NCBI GenBank assembly: GCA_009767595.1 | Contig: VSDK01012543.1 | Location: 148,490-212,489 of the forward strand | DNA from: Symbiodinium kawagutii | Lineage: Eukaryota > Sar > Dinophyceae > Suessiales > Symbiodiniaceae | DNA: 64,000 bases | Reading direction: 5' to 3' | Part shown: positions 11,324 to 21,799 of the stretch, piece by piece | Numbering within the stretch: position 1 is the first letter of the stretch | How the letters are laid out: every line of letters begins with the position of its first letter | Made by a program: the position numbers and the translations under genes | Notes under the pieces: model-generated | The model's input: only the letters and a program-made list of their open reading frames with translations | What the model was told of the DNA's origin: nothing | Database searches by the model: none

Positions 11324-12740
11324 ATGATGTGAACATGTGTGAAATGATGCTATCAACATAGTAATTAGCTAGTCAGATGATGGTCATATCAAGTTCTGGT
11401 GGTCAATCAAGTTGAATGATGGTTAGATGGGGTTAATTGATGTAAATTCTTGGTTAAATCAAGTTCTAGTTGGTAGTGATTAAGTGCTGGTGATCGGGTA
11501 GTTTGATGTATTGTGATGTTAAACGATGGGTTTGCACATGGTTACGAGTGGTTAGTGATGATTAGTGATGATCACGGTTGATAGCTGGTCATGATGGCCT
11601 GATGCTGTTGGATTTCCAGGTGTGATCCTGACATCTCCACCGAGTGTGCTGGCACGACTGGAGGGGCTTCTCTATGAGCTTTCCTTCTTCCGTGATAGGC
11701 GCGCTGGGATGATCCAATTTCTGTGGCGAAGAAATCTCTGACTCCGAAATTCTCAAGTTATCAAGGAATGATTCGTTGCGACTTCCTCCATCTTGAAGCC
11801 AATTTTTGCTGGTGGCAATGGGGTAAGTAGGGTAAATGACCAGCAGTACCCCATGACCACACGTCCCATATGCGTAAACTCATTTGGATTTTTAAGCCAC
11901 TGAATGGTGGGGGTGGAAATGTTTCCAACCCATTCCAACCCCATTGGTGTCCCAGAACTATAAAGGTTGGTGAGAGAAGCCGCAACGTCACAGCCAAGCA
12001 GTTATCACTTCAGTAGAAAATCGCCATTGCAGCTGGATCCTTGCATTTGCTTTTAGGAATTCACTGAATCTTCATGAATCTTCAAATATCATCCCTTGAG
12101 TGAACAATTTCATTAACCAATTCAAAAGACTGCTTGATATTTACAGACTTATTTTGCATCTTATAATTTCCCAAGCTGGTCAACCATGAGCTAGGCAATG
12201 CTACCCCATACAATCCCTTAAGGCCTTGACCGCTCAGTCAAAGCGAGTCCTTGTTGCAGCCCTATGCGATGCTTCGAGGGCTTCGGGAAGAACAAGAGCT
12301 GCAGGCGCCACGGCCATGGAGAGGGGATGCGAGATGGCATTGCGATGCCTAAGATGATCTTTTTGCCACGAGATTTCTAATGGAAGATAACCTAAGATAT
12401 TTTTCCACAAGATTTCTATCAATTTCCCAGGATAATCTAATCTACAATATTGTTTTTTCACAAGATTTCTATTGGGTTTTCAATTTGTTTGAATTTGTTT
12501 TAGCCACCGGCGCTGTTAAGTACATTATAGGTTTTGGTGGTTTTTGGTGGTGGGTTGGGGGGTGGGGTGGGTTGTGATGTTAACGTTCCCTTCGCACTTG
12601 GGTGCGCAGTTGATGCTACACTAGGGATGGGGTGGGGGTCCGGGGTGGGATGTTAACGGGGCTCTTCAGTCTCTACTAAACTTTCGCAAAACTCTTGTGT
12701 GCCATCCGGTACTTTCAGTTCGTGCCAATATGATTTTGAC
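11324..12740. other. No confident gene; degenerate GGTTGATG repeats
   Basis: 11324-11610 is degenerate TGGTTGATGATGG/TCAAGTT sequence. 12515-12660 is G-rich (GGTGGGTTGGGGGGTGGGG). A short coding-like piece at 12234-12310 on the minus strand is unsupported. Confidence 0.4.
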
Positions 12741-13003
12741 GGATCTTCATCCCCAACGCTCTGGTGCAGTTTTTGGGCTATCCCGCAGCACCCATAAGAC
12801 CAAGAAACGCCAGGTCTATCGACGGGCCTCGAGGACTGCCGGGGTGTGTCAAGGGCACCTGCAGATCCTGGGCTTCAGCCTTTGCTTCCGCAGGTTTCAG
12901 CCATGGGAGTTCCGGAGACCGATCGGATGCACGTTGGAACTGGAGCCATGTCCTCAGAACCTCTGCGCGTCGGAGCTGGGAGATGCAACGGGATGCGGTG
13001 AGG
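12741..13003 (+). CDS. GC-rich exon island, frame unresolved
   Basis: All three plus frames are open over most of this segment. A good acceptor TGCTTCCGCAG ends at 12894. The following sequence reads VSAMGVPETDRMHVGTGAMS in one frame and runs to a GCG|GTGAGG-like donor near 13000, which supports an exon of about 106 bp there. Further frames read FGLSRSTHKTKKRQVYRRAS and VQFLGYPAAPIRPRNARSID upstream. No product can be named. Confidence 0.35.
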
Positions 13004-13050
13004 TTTGAAGTCTTTGATGGGAGCTGCCGGCACGGTGTTTCGATGGGGTT

Positions 13051-13443
13051 TTGAACTCAGAAATTCCCTTCTCCCTTCTGCCCAGAGAGGATGGCCAGAA
13101 GTGTGACTTCAGAGTTCTTGCTGACGCTGCCCTGCACGCATATCAAAACCAAGGACATGAAATTACACATGATCACATGAATAGATTTTTTTCAGTTGTT
13201 GTTGCAGACCAAAACCTGTGCATTTTGAAACTGGATCATCTAAGGTGCTCGGATGATGAATACATTTGGGTCAGCGAGTACTGCTTCGGCTGGTTCCGTC
13301 GGGGCAGAAGTCAGGGCGCTTGTTTAGCCGCCGGAAACCGCGAGATGAAGCGGAGCGGATGGGCCGGTAACGAGGTGCACCGCGGGGAGGGGTCCATCTG
13401 GTGGGCGCCAGCATCCAGTTTTCGCTCGGTGAAAGTGGGCTGA
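13051..13443 (+). CDS. Hypothetical exon, 130 codons
   Basis: Open frame without an ATG start. It contains QKCDFRVLADAALHAYQNQ and LDHLRCSDDEYIWVSEYCFG. Composition is balanced and the segment is not repeat-derived. The C-terminal third is antisense to an equally open minus frame. No domain was recognised. Confidence 0.3.
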   Translation: MNSEIPFSLLPREDGQKCDFRVLADAALHAYQNQGHEITHDHMNRFFSVVVADQNLCILKLDHLRCSDDEYIWVSEYCFGWFRRGRSQGACLAAGNREMKRSGWAGNEVHRGEGSIWWAPASSFRSVKVG

Positions 13444-13546
13444 TCCAAGAGCCATGGCTTTTTTTTTCTGCTTCGTCTCTGTTGCATTGTGAATTGTGAG
13501 CTGCAAACAAGACATGTGCTGCTCATTGTGAAGGGTGCTGATTTGT

Positions 13547-13912
13547 TCAATCTGGCTCTTGCAGGCGCACTGGTATCAGTTCGTTGAGTGCCTGGACCAA
13601 AACGGGAGAAACACGTGGCGCAAGTGCGGAGAGAAACACCATTAGAAACGACTTCGATAGAGAAACCACATTTGAAAGAACATCTGTTGATACATCGGAT
13701 TTTGCTGAGTCTATTAGGGATGACAGGACCCTGTTGTACTCAGCTCTGTGTTTGATGGTGTACTCGGGGTTGGCGAGCTGTTGCCTGCTTGGAAGATTTG
13801 GCAAGGTGCTATTTGCCTGAGATCCCTGAGGAAGAGGCTGCTGTGGTACACCAAGCATCATGACCACTGCTGGTTGGCATACAGCCATTGCCATAGTCCA
13901 CCATTTTCCCAT
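13547..13912 (-). CDS. Hypothetical exon, strand uncertain
   Basis: A 121-codon minus-strand frame ends with AEYNRVLSSLIDSAKSDVST and LSKSFLMVFLSALAPRVSPV, a plausible helical segment. The plus strand across the same bases also reads DFDRETTFERTSVDTSDFAE, and a 185-codon plus frame begins at 13748. One of the two strands is a shadow, and no splice evidence settles it. Confidence 0.3.
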   Translation of the reverse strand: MGKWWTMAMAVCQPAVVMMLGVPQQPLPQGSQANSTLPNLPSRQQLANPEYTIKHRAEYNRVLSSLIDSAKSDVSTDVLSNVVSLSKSFLMVFLSALAPRVSPVLVQALNELIPVRLQEPD

Positions 13913-14305
13913 CGCAAGATGTTGAACCCATGTTGCCTAAGCATTGATCAACCAAATGGGCAGAGGATATTAGAGGGTCGCATCCTATGCCTAGCCTCTA
14001 CCAACGGTGACACCCATGACCAGGCAGCACAGCAGCTGGACGAGGCACCGGCAGTGTTGCTGTGCCATGCCCGGGCCCAATGTGAAACACATGACACGTT
14101 GCATCAACTGAGCACCGCTATTCATGTTAGTCTTAAATGGTTTTGCTATGAAGGTGTCAATATAGATTTCCAATCTAAACACGTGGTACCACAAGTGGAT
14201 TTGGATTCCTTCTTCGACAGCATTATCAACGAACCCCACTATCAACCCTTATTAGGTTTTTCTGAACCGTTATTGCTAATCAGTGTTGCCTACAAGAAGC
14301 GATAA

Positions 14306-14781
14306 GTCAACGTTAGCCAACAGTAAACAATATGAACAACCACCATCAACCACCATAGTCATCATTAGCCACCAATGAACTAACATGAAGCGATACCACG
14401 TGATTTATTGGTGCTGGCATCAGCACAGTTGCACTCCCAGAGGAGGTGCTCACGTTCTGCAGAGACTCCCTTGCCAAGGAGCATGGCAGGGAGTCCCGAA
14501 ACAGCGCTTCATGACAATCAGTGAGTCATGCGTGGCCATGAAGCACAATAACCAGAGAACTTCGTTAACTGACTTGGTGAGTAGTTGGTTAGTAAGTCAA
14601 TATTCACTTATTGCTGATTACTTAACGCAACGTAGTTAATAGTTGAGAAATTGGTCAATATTAACTGAGTACTTAACTTAGTTGACCAACTCATGAACTA
14701 TGAACCAACTGTAGTAGCGTTATTGGTGGCGACAGGTTGTTAATGACTGCTTGAGCAACTGTTGTTATTCATTATTGACCA
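14306..14781. other. Non-coding TTAGTTAACC-type low-complexity DNA
   Basis: Degenerate GTTGGTTAGTAAGTCA and CATCAACCACC sequence. No exon or RNA gene was seen. Confidence 0.5.
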
Positions 14782-15261
14782 CTAAACATGATTTCTTGCT
14801 TGATTTCGCTCAAAACTGCTTGGACTTGCAAACTTGATTTCAAGAGTGGCTTCAAATACACGCCGCAGATTCAACACAGCAAGCTTGCTGAAACCACCCG
14901 TCAATTCTTGCTCGACAGGAGCCTTTGCCCCTGCATTTTCAGGAAGGTGCTTGGCACACTCCAGAGATGTTTTGTCGCTTGGGTACAAGTCCATGGAAAC
15001 AAGAATCTCTTCCAAGCTTTGACAGTTGGCATGAGAGTGACCACTTTCAAGTGGAATTTCCTTTGAATCCCACGGTCCCGGAACCGATGCATTTTCACAG
15101 TTTCGATCCAAGGCCAAGACGTAACTCTCAGCTTCCGCTTGGCCTTTGATGCAGTGGTGGAGATTGATGGCTACAGCGACCGGCTGAAAGGGACAGGCTG
15201 GGCATGTTGCAGACTTGTCCTCTTCGAAGTTTGCATTTTTCAATCTTTGCTTTCCCTTCAT
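14782..15261 (-). CDS. Hypothetical hydrophilic protein
   Basis: ATG on the minus strand at 15261 opens 159 codons to a stop at 14782. The sequence includes CPACPFQPVAVAINLHHC, VLALDRNCENASVPGPWDSK and SLEEILVSMDLYPSDKTSLE, with even composition and no repeats. The frame is open further upstream from a GTG at 15282. The antisense frames are shorter. No domain is recognised; the spacing of Cys and His near the N-terminus (CPAC...HHC) could be a metal site, but this is not established. Confidence 0.4.
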   Translation of the reverse strand: MKGKQRLKNANFEEDKSATCPACPFQPVAVAINLHHCIKGQAEAESYVLALDRNCENASVPGPWDSKEIPLESGHSHANCQSLEEILVSMDLYPSDKTSLECAKHLPENAGAKAPVEQELTGGFSKLAVLNLRRVFEATLEIKFASPSSFERNQARNHV

Positions 15262-15282
15262 CCCTTTGCTTTCCCTTGACAC

Positions 15283-16280
15283 AGAGAAGAGGCAGTGCTA
15301 TTCTTTGCTTTCATAAAGTTTGTAGATTCTCACCAGCGATTGCCAAGCAATAATGTGAACATGTTTCGCCTGCGGGCTTGACTCTTTGATGATTGAAAAC
15401 TGCTCGTCTTCAGTGGCCAGTGCACGACATCAAAAGACACAGGCAGTGCAATTGTTCCAGTAATTGTGAAATTGGAACTTACCAGCAAAAGGTTGCTTGC
15501 AGCAGAAAGCTTTGTTCCCACAAATCACACCGTGGGTTCTGTCCAAGGGTCAATCCTATAGATGTGACGGTGAGGCAGCATTTTGAAGCACTGGTTCCTC
15601 CTATTGTCACGTACCAATTGTGGCTTTAATCAACCTTTTCTGCCATGCATTCAGGTTGGCAAAGCAGCATTTTTCTACCTGCGGGTCAATGCAAATCCTG
15701 GGGTGCGGTCCCTCTTTTTGGGAAGTCAATCCGTGAAGTGCTCAGCTGTCCCTCTTTTCCCCAGGGTCCATTTTGGATGCAACAAGAGAGGACGATGTCG
15801 GCAACCCACGAGACATCATGAAACATCATGAGACATCATGAGACATCATGAGCCCATTCGTCAAGCTTTGAGGTTTCGTGGTGTGGAAGACATCAACTCG
15901 AGAGGGCTTGGAGAAACTTCGAGAAATCAGGAGAAATCACAACACGGAGCAAACAAATCATCGCCGGAAGTTCGATGAAGCACAGCTCGCACATAGCTTC
16001 CGATGGCCACCGGCGTGAGGACAGAGGTCAGCAAACCAGGAGAGCAGAAAGGTCATTTGCCTATGGCCTGGGTGATGGCAGATGTGCAAGTGCAGCCCTC
16101 ATTGCCTGCTGGATTTTCCAAAGATTGTATGAGATTGTGTGAGAGCTGAAGATCATATGAGATATACTATGATAATGTATGATGATATATCATCAATATT
16201 TTTGTAAAAAAGCCTGAACTCATTGCTGAGTACCACATGATATGAATGCGAGCAACCGGTGAATTGAAACATTCACTGAG
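15283..16280. other. No confident gene; short tandem repeat inside
   Basis: Weak frames at 15393-15831 lack splice support. A four-unit 10-bp tandem repeat lies at 15811-15850. Confidence 0.4.
15811..15850. repeat. 10-bp tandem repeat AGACATCATG x4
   Basis: Four consecutive 10-bp units, three identical and one with a single change (AAACATCATG). The period is exactly one DNA helical turn, as at other loci in this window. Confidence 0.9.
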
Positions 16281-16415
16281 GCCAGAGTTGCTTCCAGTTC
16301 CTCTGGCGCCAAAGGCATCCTGGGACTCTACGATTTCGTGGACCCAGCGTCCCACTGGGCCAATGCTTCGCGCTTTTGGCAGGATGCAGGAGGCGACCCA
16401 GTCGAGTCACACTGA
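16281..16415 (+). CDS. Terminal exon of an unknown gene
   Basis: After CACTGAG at 16280 the frame reads EARVASSSSGAKGILGLYDF (E partly upstream) and FVDPASHWANASRFWQDAGG, then a TGA at 16413-16415. The aromatic-rich segment without repeats is typical of real coding sequence. Upstream in-frame TGA at about 16258 limits the exon. A competing frame (16246-16434) is open but compositionally poorer. The family is unknown. Confidence 0.45.
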   Translation, partial: ARVASSSSGAKGILGLYDFVDPASHWANASRFWQDAGGDPVESH

Positions 16416-17017
16416 GTTGTTGTATTTGTTTTGATGGTAGGGATGAGTGGTAGTCATTGCAATTTGTGATGGTAGCGATCAGTGGTAGTCAACTCGAGTT
16501 GGGTTGCAGTTCGAAATCGCAGGCACAGCTTTTAGGGCTGTGTTGAACAAACAGGAAGCATGCAAGCTTTAATGTTCAACCATCGTGACGAGGATAGTTG
16601 TGATCAACTTGACATCACAACTGACGCCATGGTTTATAACCAGCTTAGTACTTGTGTAGCCTAGCATGTAGATGTAGGATGCTCATGGATGCTCACAGGA
16701 TCTCACAGGGAGTCCCAGTGACCATCACAGTCGCTTCATCACGTTGTGGGCTCGAACACAGGTGAAGGCACAGCGCGAAGCTTGCAGAGAGCTGATGGCA
16801 TGGCTTCACTTCTGTTGGCAGTTCGCATTGTTGCGAGGAAAATCATCTCCCACGAGGCCCAGATAGGGGACACCAATGTGGCTAGGTGGGTCTTTCGGTT
16901 TGGTTTGCCATTCAGGTCTGTTTCAGGTCGATAAATCAGGTTGTCAAAAATTCAAGAATCTTCAAGGTTTTGATGACATGACCACTGGATACCACTGGGT
17001 CCAACTGTCAAATCAGC
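16416..17017. other. No confident gene
   Basis: TGGTAGTGATCAGTGGTAG-like degenerate repeats at 16430-16500. A short frame at 16746-16934 is not supported by splice sites. Confidence 0.4.
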
Positions 17018-17207
17018 CCTTCCAGGTCCCCAATTTGATGCTTCGGGCCGCCCATGATGCCCTTGCCACGGCGCGCCCTGGGCCCTTCCATCACTATGCT
17101 TGTCAGCTGCTGGCTGTCCACGGTGATGCCTGTGGCATCTCGACCTTGCAATGGTGTAGCCTTCTCCGCGAAAGCCATCAACTCGTTGGGTCCAACTGCC
17201 TTCCTTT
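17018..17207 (-). CDS. Internal exon, hypothetical protein
   Basis: On the minus strand an acceptor CTTATCTCAG precedes 17207. The frame then reads KAVGPNELMAFAEKATPLQG, DATGITVDSQQLTSIVMEGP and RARRGKGIMGGPKHQIGDLE. A 64-codon ATG-initiated frame just upstream at 17266-17460 (MFSVQHLYWRLRL, then VTTSLRIKDAHFQVMFEAL) may be the preceding exon. A 170-codon minus frame at 17464-17976 may add more. The plus strand of this segment is also open. No family is recognised. Confidence 0.4.
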
Positions 17208-17463
17208 CTGAGATAAGAATGGCACGAGAATCAAATCCAAAAAAAACATCCAGATGTCAAGGAATTCAGCCGCTGTTAGTAATCTTAGACCATCTATAGG
17301 ACATTTCGCTAAGGGCCTCAAACATCACCTGGAAATGGGCATCCTTGATGCGCAAAGAAGTGGTAACTGAGCTATCTCCAGTTGAAACACGCGTGTGGTG
17401 GTTGTCCCATAAGGAACAGATGAGACGGAGTCTCCAGTAAAGGTGCTGGACACTGAACATGGC

Positions 17464-17976
17464 TTACGACTGCTCTTCAGCCGCTTTGATGCATTTGGCT
17501 CTGTTTGTCATTGGTGGCAGTGCATATTGAATTTCCATGAATTTCCAAGAGTCATTTGGGTGCGTGAACTCATATGATGCCAAATCACAACTACTTGTAA
17601 CAGTGCAACGGCTGAGTTTGTGACATTTCTTCCGCTGTTGACCTTGATTTGTGTGCCCAAGGTAACACACCCCTCGGGCGTTACCTTCACCATACAACAA
17701 CCTTTGCCAGCAGCAAAAAGGGAGCACAGATAGTTTGAGAATTCTGCAGCTATGAATGTGATTTGGGATGGTTGGAGAATTATCTTCTTCAAATGGAAGC
17801 ATCAACATTGAGAATTTGCCAAACCCAATTGTGAAGGCGACTCTGGCTCTGAATTTGAAGCTTCCGAGATGTTTTGCATGCCTCGCCGAGCACTTGGGCT
17901 CTGATGTTTCCATGTCAAAAAAATCATGACATGACGTCGGAAAGTCCAAGAAAGGCCATCCACAATGAGAAACCAT
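17464..17976 (-). CDS. Long minus-strand frame, tentative
   Basis: 170 codons open with FRARVAFTIGFGKFSMLMLP and LASYEFTHPNDSWKFMEIQ. It may be exonic sequence of the same minus-strand gene as 17018-17460, but no phase-consistent splice pair was identified. The N-terminal portion overlaps another open minus frame. Confidence 0.25.
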   Translation of the reverse strand: MVSHCGWPFLDFPTSCHDFFDMETSEPKCSARHAKHLGSFKFRARVAFTIGFGKFSMLMLPFEEDNSPTIPNHIHSCRILKLSVLPFCCWQRLLYGEGNARGVCYLGHTNQGQQRKKCHKLSRCTVTSSCDLASYEFTHPNDSWKFMEIQYALPPMTNRAKCIKAAEEQS

Positions 17977-18413
17977 ATGAAACCATCGAAAACCGACAGC
18001 TCGAAGGCGACAAGATCAAACGAATGCAAAAACGTGATTCAAGCGACACGAACATGACATAGCTGGCAACAAGAACATCCATCCCTTGACCAATTTGTCT
18101 TGAAACAACATGCAGCTTTTTCATCGCCGGGATGGTTCTTCCATACCATTGCAGGGAGCTCAATGTCCAGGATGGTGGTCAATGATTAGTGGTGGTGGTT
18201 GATGATGCTTGGTGAGCGTCGCGTTAATGATGGTTCACCTCCACCAGCATAGCGTGCAACTTCTAGGCCTGAAGCTGGAGAATGCATCAACGATGTGGTC
18301 TTCGACCTCTACGGGACCAGGTCATCGCTGATTGGTTTGATATTCTTTGATGTTCTTGACATTGGAATAACAATGATCAGAGAGATTCTAGGATTTTCTT
18401 TGATATTCTTTGT
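17977..18413. other. No confident gene
   Basis: Includes degenerate GGTGGTTGATGATG repeats at 18175-18235 and TTTGATATTCTTTG-like direct repeats at 18338-18410. Short frames are unsupported. Confidence 0.4.
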
Positions 18414-18485
18414 ATTGAGCAACCAGCTACTTTGATATTCCGCAGGTTTGGTACGCAAGTAGAATCAAGTGGCTGGTTGCTCAAT
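18414..18485. repeat. Inverted repeat, 18-bp arms
   Basis: ATTGAGCAACCAGCTACT at 18414-18431 is mirrored by AGTGGCTGGTTGCTCAAT at 18468-18485 with one mismatch, around a 36-nt loop. The loop contains the acceptor-like CCGCAG at 18440-18445. The right arm lies inside the exon predicted from 18446, so the foldback would pair intron with exon. Confidence 0.75.
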
Positions 18486-18670
18486 ATCTGAACCCAGCAT
18501 TTGGACAGCGTGGCGCCAGGTTGGCCCTCTGTACAAACAGCTGCATTTTGATCTACGGTGGGCCTGGCAGAGTTGAAACGTCGCCAGCTCATGGCACGGC
18601 ACAGCGATGAGGTGCGCGAAACCAAGATGACTGGCCTCAATTGGCTCGACTGGATGCAGGGGTGCCCAGT
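18446..18670 (+). CDS. Coding island, one or two exons
   Basis: After GATATTCCGCAG the frame reads VWYASRIKWLVAQYLNPAFG. From about 18560 a second frame reads GLAELKRRQLMARHSDEVRE and TKMTGLNWLDWMQGCP. A frame change between about 18510 and 18555 could mark a tiny intron or a frameshift; no clean GT-AG pair restores phase. The 135-codon minus frame across the same bases is judged antisense. The product is unknown. Confidence 0.35.
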
Positions 18671-18880
18671 GCCATTGGTCGGTTGGTTGTTGAGCCATTG
18701 AACATATCGAACCAGTGGGTGGGATGGTATTGTGGTCCTCAGATTCAGCTGGTGATCCTCAATCATGAAGGTCGACAAGACCACCCTCAGATGCTTGCTG
18801 ATTTGGGTTTCTGCTATGCTCCGAGGCTTATCATCGTGGCAGATTGGGAAGTCTGGTTGAAGGATCTGTTTCCATCATGA

Positions 18881-20526
18881 TACCGCTGGACTGAGGCCCA
18901 TCATGATGCGATATGGCGTTTGAGCTGGAGCTTGGGGACCCAGTTATTGGATCAGAGCACCTGAGGCCTGGTTGACATTAGATGATCTTGGGACATTCTC
19001 AGGGATGCCCTCTACAGATTTATGGCTGTGATTGCTGTGTTTATTGCAACCCATGAGTTGTTGGCACCCAGTGAATCAGATTATACATGTCGGTCACATA
19101 TTGGTGTTTCTTAAAATGGGGGAACCGGCAAATCATCCAGTTTTTTCACCATTTATGGTAAGAAATCGACCATTTCATGGGGTTCCCTATTTAGAGAAAC
19201 AACCACATCAGTCATCAGCTATGGCTATTGATCATGGTACAAGCCAGCCATCACAACCCATCTGGAGCACCCCCGATCCCCATGAAAATCAGGGGCTGCT
19301 TCAGGTCATTCGCAGAGAGGTGACCTCCTGGTAAGCTGTTCAGAGGCAGGATCCGGCTGGGGTGTTTTGCTTCAGATCAGGCTTAGTAAATGGAGGTTGG
19401 TTGATGATGGCTAGAGATGGTTGGTGATTATTCGTGGTTGATGATGGTGATTGTGGATGCTCATGGGTCAATTTCAGGGTGGTTCACCATGGTTCATAGT
19501 GTTTCTTGCTAATCATATGGACTGTGATGATGCATGGTGGAGAATGGCGTACCAAACGGCGGTTACAGCACCTGCAAACCAGCTCGTTGTCGGATGCAGT
19601 ACACCATACTGCCCAGGAGAACGCCGGTCAAGCCAGTAGCTTAACGACCTTCCATCCAAGCCCGTAGCCACTGCATTAACTTAATAAGTTTATAGTAACA
19701 GCACAATATTCTGATCGACCTTAACTCTATGCATATCTATAATCTATACATTTGCTTATTGTTGTTCATGGTTGATTTCTGAGGTACATAAGCACCCAAT
19801 ATGCAGCAACTGCCATTGATCAGCAGGTATAAATTGCTGGCGTCTAGGGTGGCAATCCCTGGCTATGACCAACCGGGATGCTTCCCCATTTTTGCCTTGT
19901 GCGGTGATAACTCGGAGCAGTATGAAGATTTATGAATCAGTATCAACCATCATTAGCCATTATAGCGTCCTGATCAATCATAAACCATCTCGAACCCGAA
20001 ATCATAGTCATACATGATCTGGAGTCATTCGCATTTATATCATATGTCCATGAGTAACACCTGACTGAGCAGTGTTAACCAGTATTGAAAGTCATTGGTC
20101 CGGATGTCGTCAGCTGCCCTGTGGTTTGGAGGATCGGCAAGTCATCGTCTGGACGGAACAGGCTGGGCTGCGATTTGAGTTGCTGGGAGACATGTTCAAA
20201 TCCCCAAATTTGATGGGATGCATTGCTTTCCTCGTTGAAAACAACTGGGACTATTTTCGGAAGTCGGATTTCACATTTCTTAAAGATTGAATACCTCAGA
20301 TCATGCCCTCTGAATTCACACTTTGGCTTGCCAGGGACCAAACAACTAGAAACTACTGAATGGACATTCCAACAGATTGATGGCAACATATCCTAATCAA
20401 CGAGTTGAGGTTTGTTAAATGCTAGTTGGATTCCCTAGTTGGTTACATGGTCCAATTCTGAGGTCATCCCTGGTTGTTCCCACGATGGAATCCCATGGGT
20501 CCCGGGGATGACCCTGACGTCTCCAG
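18881..20526. other. Mostly non-coding; weak islands only
   Basis: Degenerate GGTTGATGATGG sequence at 19385-19470 and AT-rich DNA at 19670-19760. The island 20075-20389 is open on both strands (minus strand 104 codons) and cannot be assigned. Confidence 0.4.
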
Positions 20527-20613
20527 GGCTTTGGCGCCTGGAAGAAATGCTTCCAGAAGACCTTGGGAGCTCCGGTGCCCTGGAACCAGTGGTGGGATGA
20601 CGTCTGCCGCTGA
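20527..20613 (+). CDS. Terminal exon, Trp-rich C-terminus
   Basis: After CGTCTCCAG the frame reads GFGAWKKCFQKTLGAPVPWN then QWWDDVCR and a TGA at 20611-20613. It is short, but the residue pattern (W, C, K, D with no repeats) and the acceptor make it a credible last exon. Antisense frame 20415-20636 is also open. Confidence 0.4.
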   Translation, partial: GFGAWKKCFQKTLGAPVPWNQWWDDVCR

Positions 20614-21228
20614 TGATCTGGTGTTGACAGCTGCAATCACCACATTTTAACTACACAACCAGCTGATTTGTGTTTTTTTTCTTTAATAATGAATTGATTA
20701 TTGAAAACACAGGATTTGTCATAATACTATGATCATTGACAAGTAGCCCTATTTATGGATTATATTCTGTTGGACGGTGCTGGTTAGTTGATGTTTGTTT
20801 TTCTCGCTTCAACCAACAAACAGATCGAACACAGTCAACAAGTAATTATCCATTCCCATCTATTTCGAATCCCTTCAACCAACTTTTCAACCAACGTTTC
20901 AACATGTTTCAACCACCACTAACCGCTACAGTAATCAACCGCTGTGGTTCTCAACTGCTGAGGTTTTAGATGTGAAATTTGCTCCACCGACTTTGGGCAT
21001 CAAGTTTGCAGCCATCAGCGCAGACTCACAGGTCGCTGAAGTTTTTGCAACAGCTGGGCTGTTCGTTGATGTTTGCAGCAGTACCAATGTATACTGATGT
21101 ATCCATCATACTGTGTATGTATATAAATATGCACTTGACTAGGCATACGCTATTCTTTCTATTCCGAGTCATGAGTGTTATCATCATTAGTCACCATCAT
21201 TGTGATTCTATGTTAACACATGATATGA
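20614..21228. other. Non-coding, CAACC-rich
   Basis: Contains TTCAACCAAC-like imperfect tandem repeats at 20810-20915. No exon was supported. Confidence 0.45.
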
Positions 21229-21795
21229 CATGTGTTCGCCCGGGTCACCGCTGCACATGCTGTACTGGAGCACCTGGCCAGGTCCATGTCTTTGAATGCG
21301 TCACTCCAACGACTCTCCAACGTTGGGAGTCGCATGCGGGAGACTTACGAAGCTTTATGAAAGGCACCTGGTTTCTGAAACCTTCAAGATCTCAAGATAT
21401 GTTCAGGAAAAGTTCTCCCTCAGGGTCTGTTTCTGCTAGAAACCACAGTATTCCCTCGCAAGGCTGGATTTAGGGCATGAGACTGTTCGCTCTAAGGATG
21501 TGATGCTCCGGTCCAAGGCAAACAGGGCTGCAAAGTCCGTTGGCAAAGCCCCATGGTACGTCATGCTGAAAACAGAGCACTTGGAAAGTCTGTAGACGAA
21601 GACCTTCTGGTGGTCAGTTGGTATGTCAAGGAAGTCGAGATAACATGAGATAACCACATTTCAGGGATCCAAAAGGCCACATCTCTCCACTCCCATGCTG
21701 GGTCTATCAAGGGATGCAGTTTCCAGCGTCACAACTTGGGGGCCACATGGCACAGGGGAAGCCTGGAGCTCTAGACTGGCCGCAGCCTCGGATCA
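21229..21795 (+). CDS. Three coding islands of one hypothetical gene
   Basis: Island 21229-21360 reads HVFARVTAAHAVLEHLARSM and LQRLSNVGSRMRETYEAL. Island 21450-21590, after ACCACAG, reads SLARLDLGHETVRSKDVMLR and AKSVGKAPWYVMLKTEHLES. Island 21665-21795, after ATTTCAG, reads DPKGHISPLPCWVYQGMQFP and GGHMAQGKPGALDWPQPR. All are on the plus strand within 570 bp and look like consecutive exons of a soluble helical protein. The exact donors were not resolved, because the phase needed between islands two and three did not match an obvious GT. No domain is recognised. Confidence 0.4.
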
Positions 21796-21799
21796 TTGC

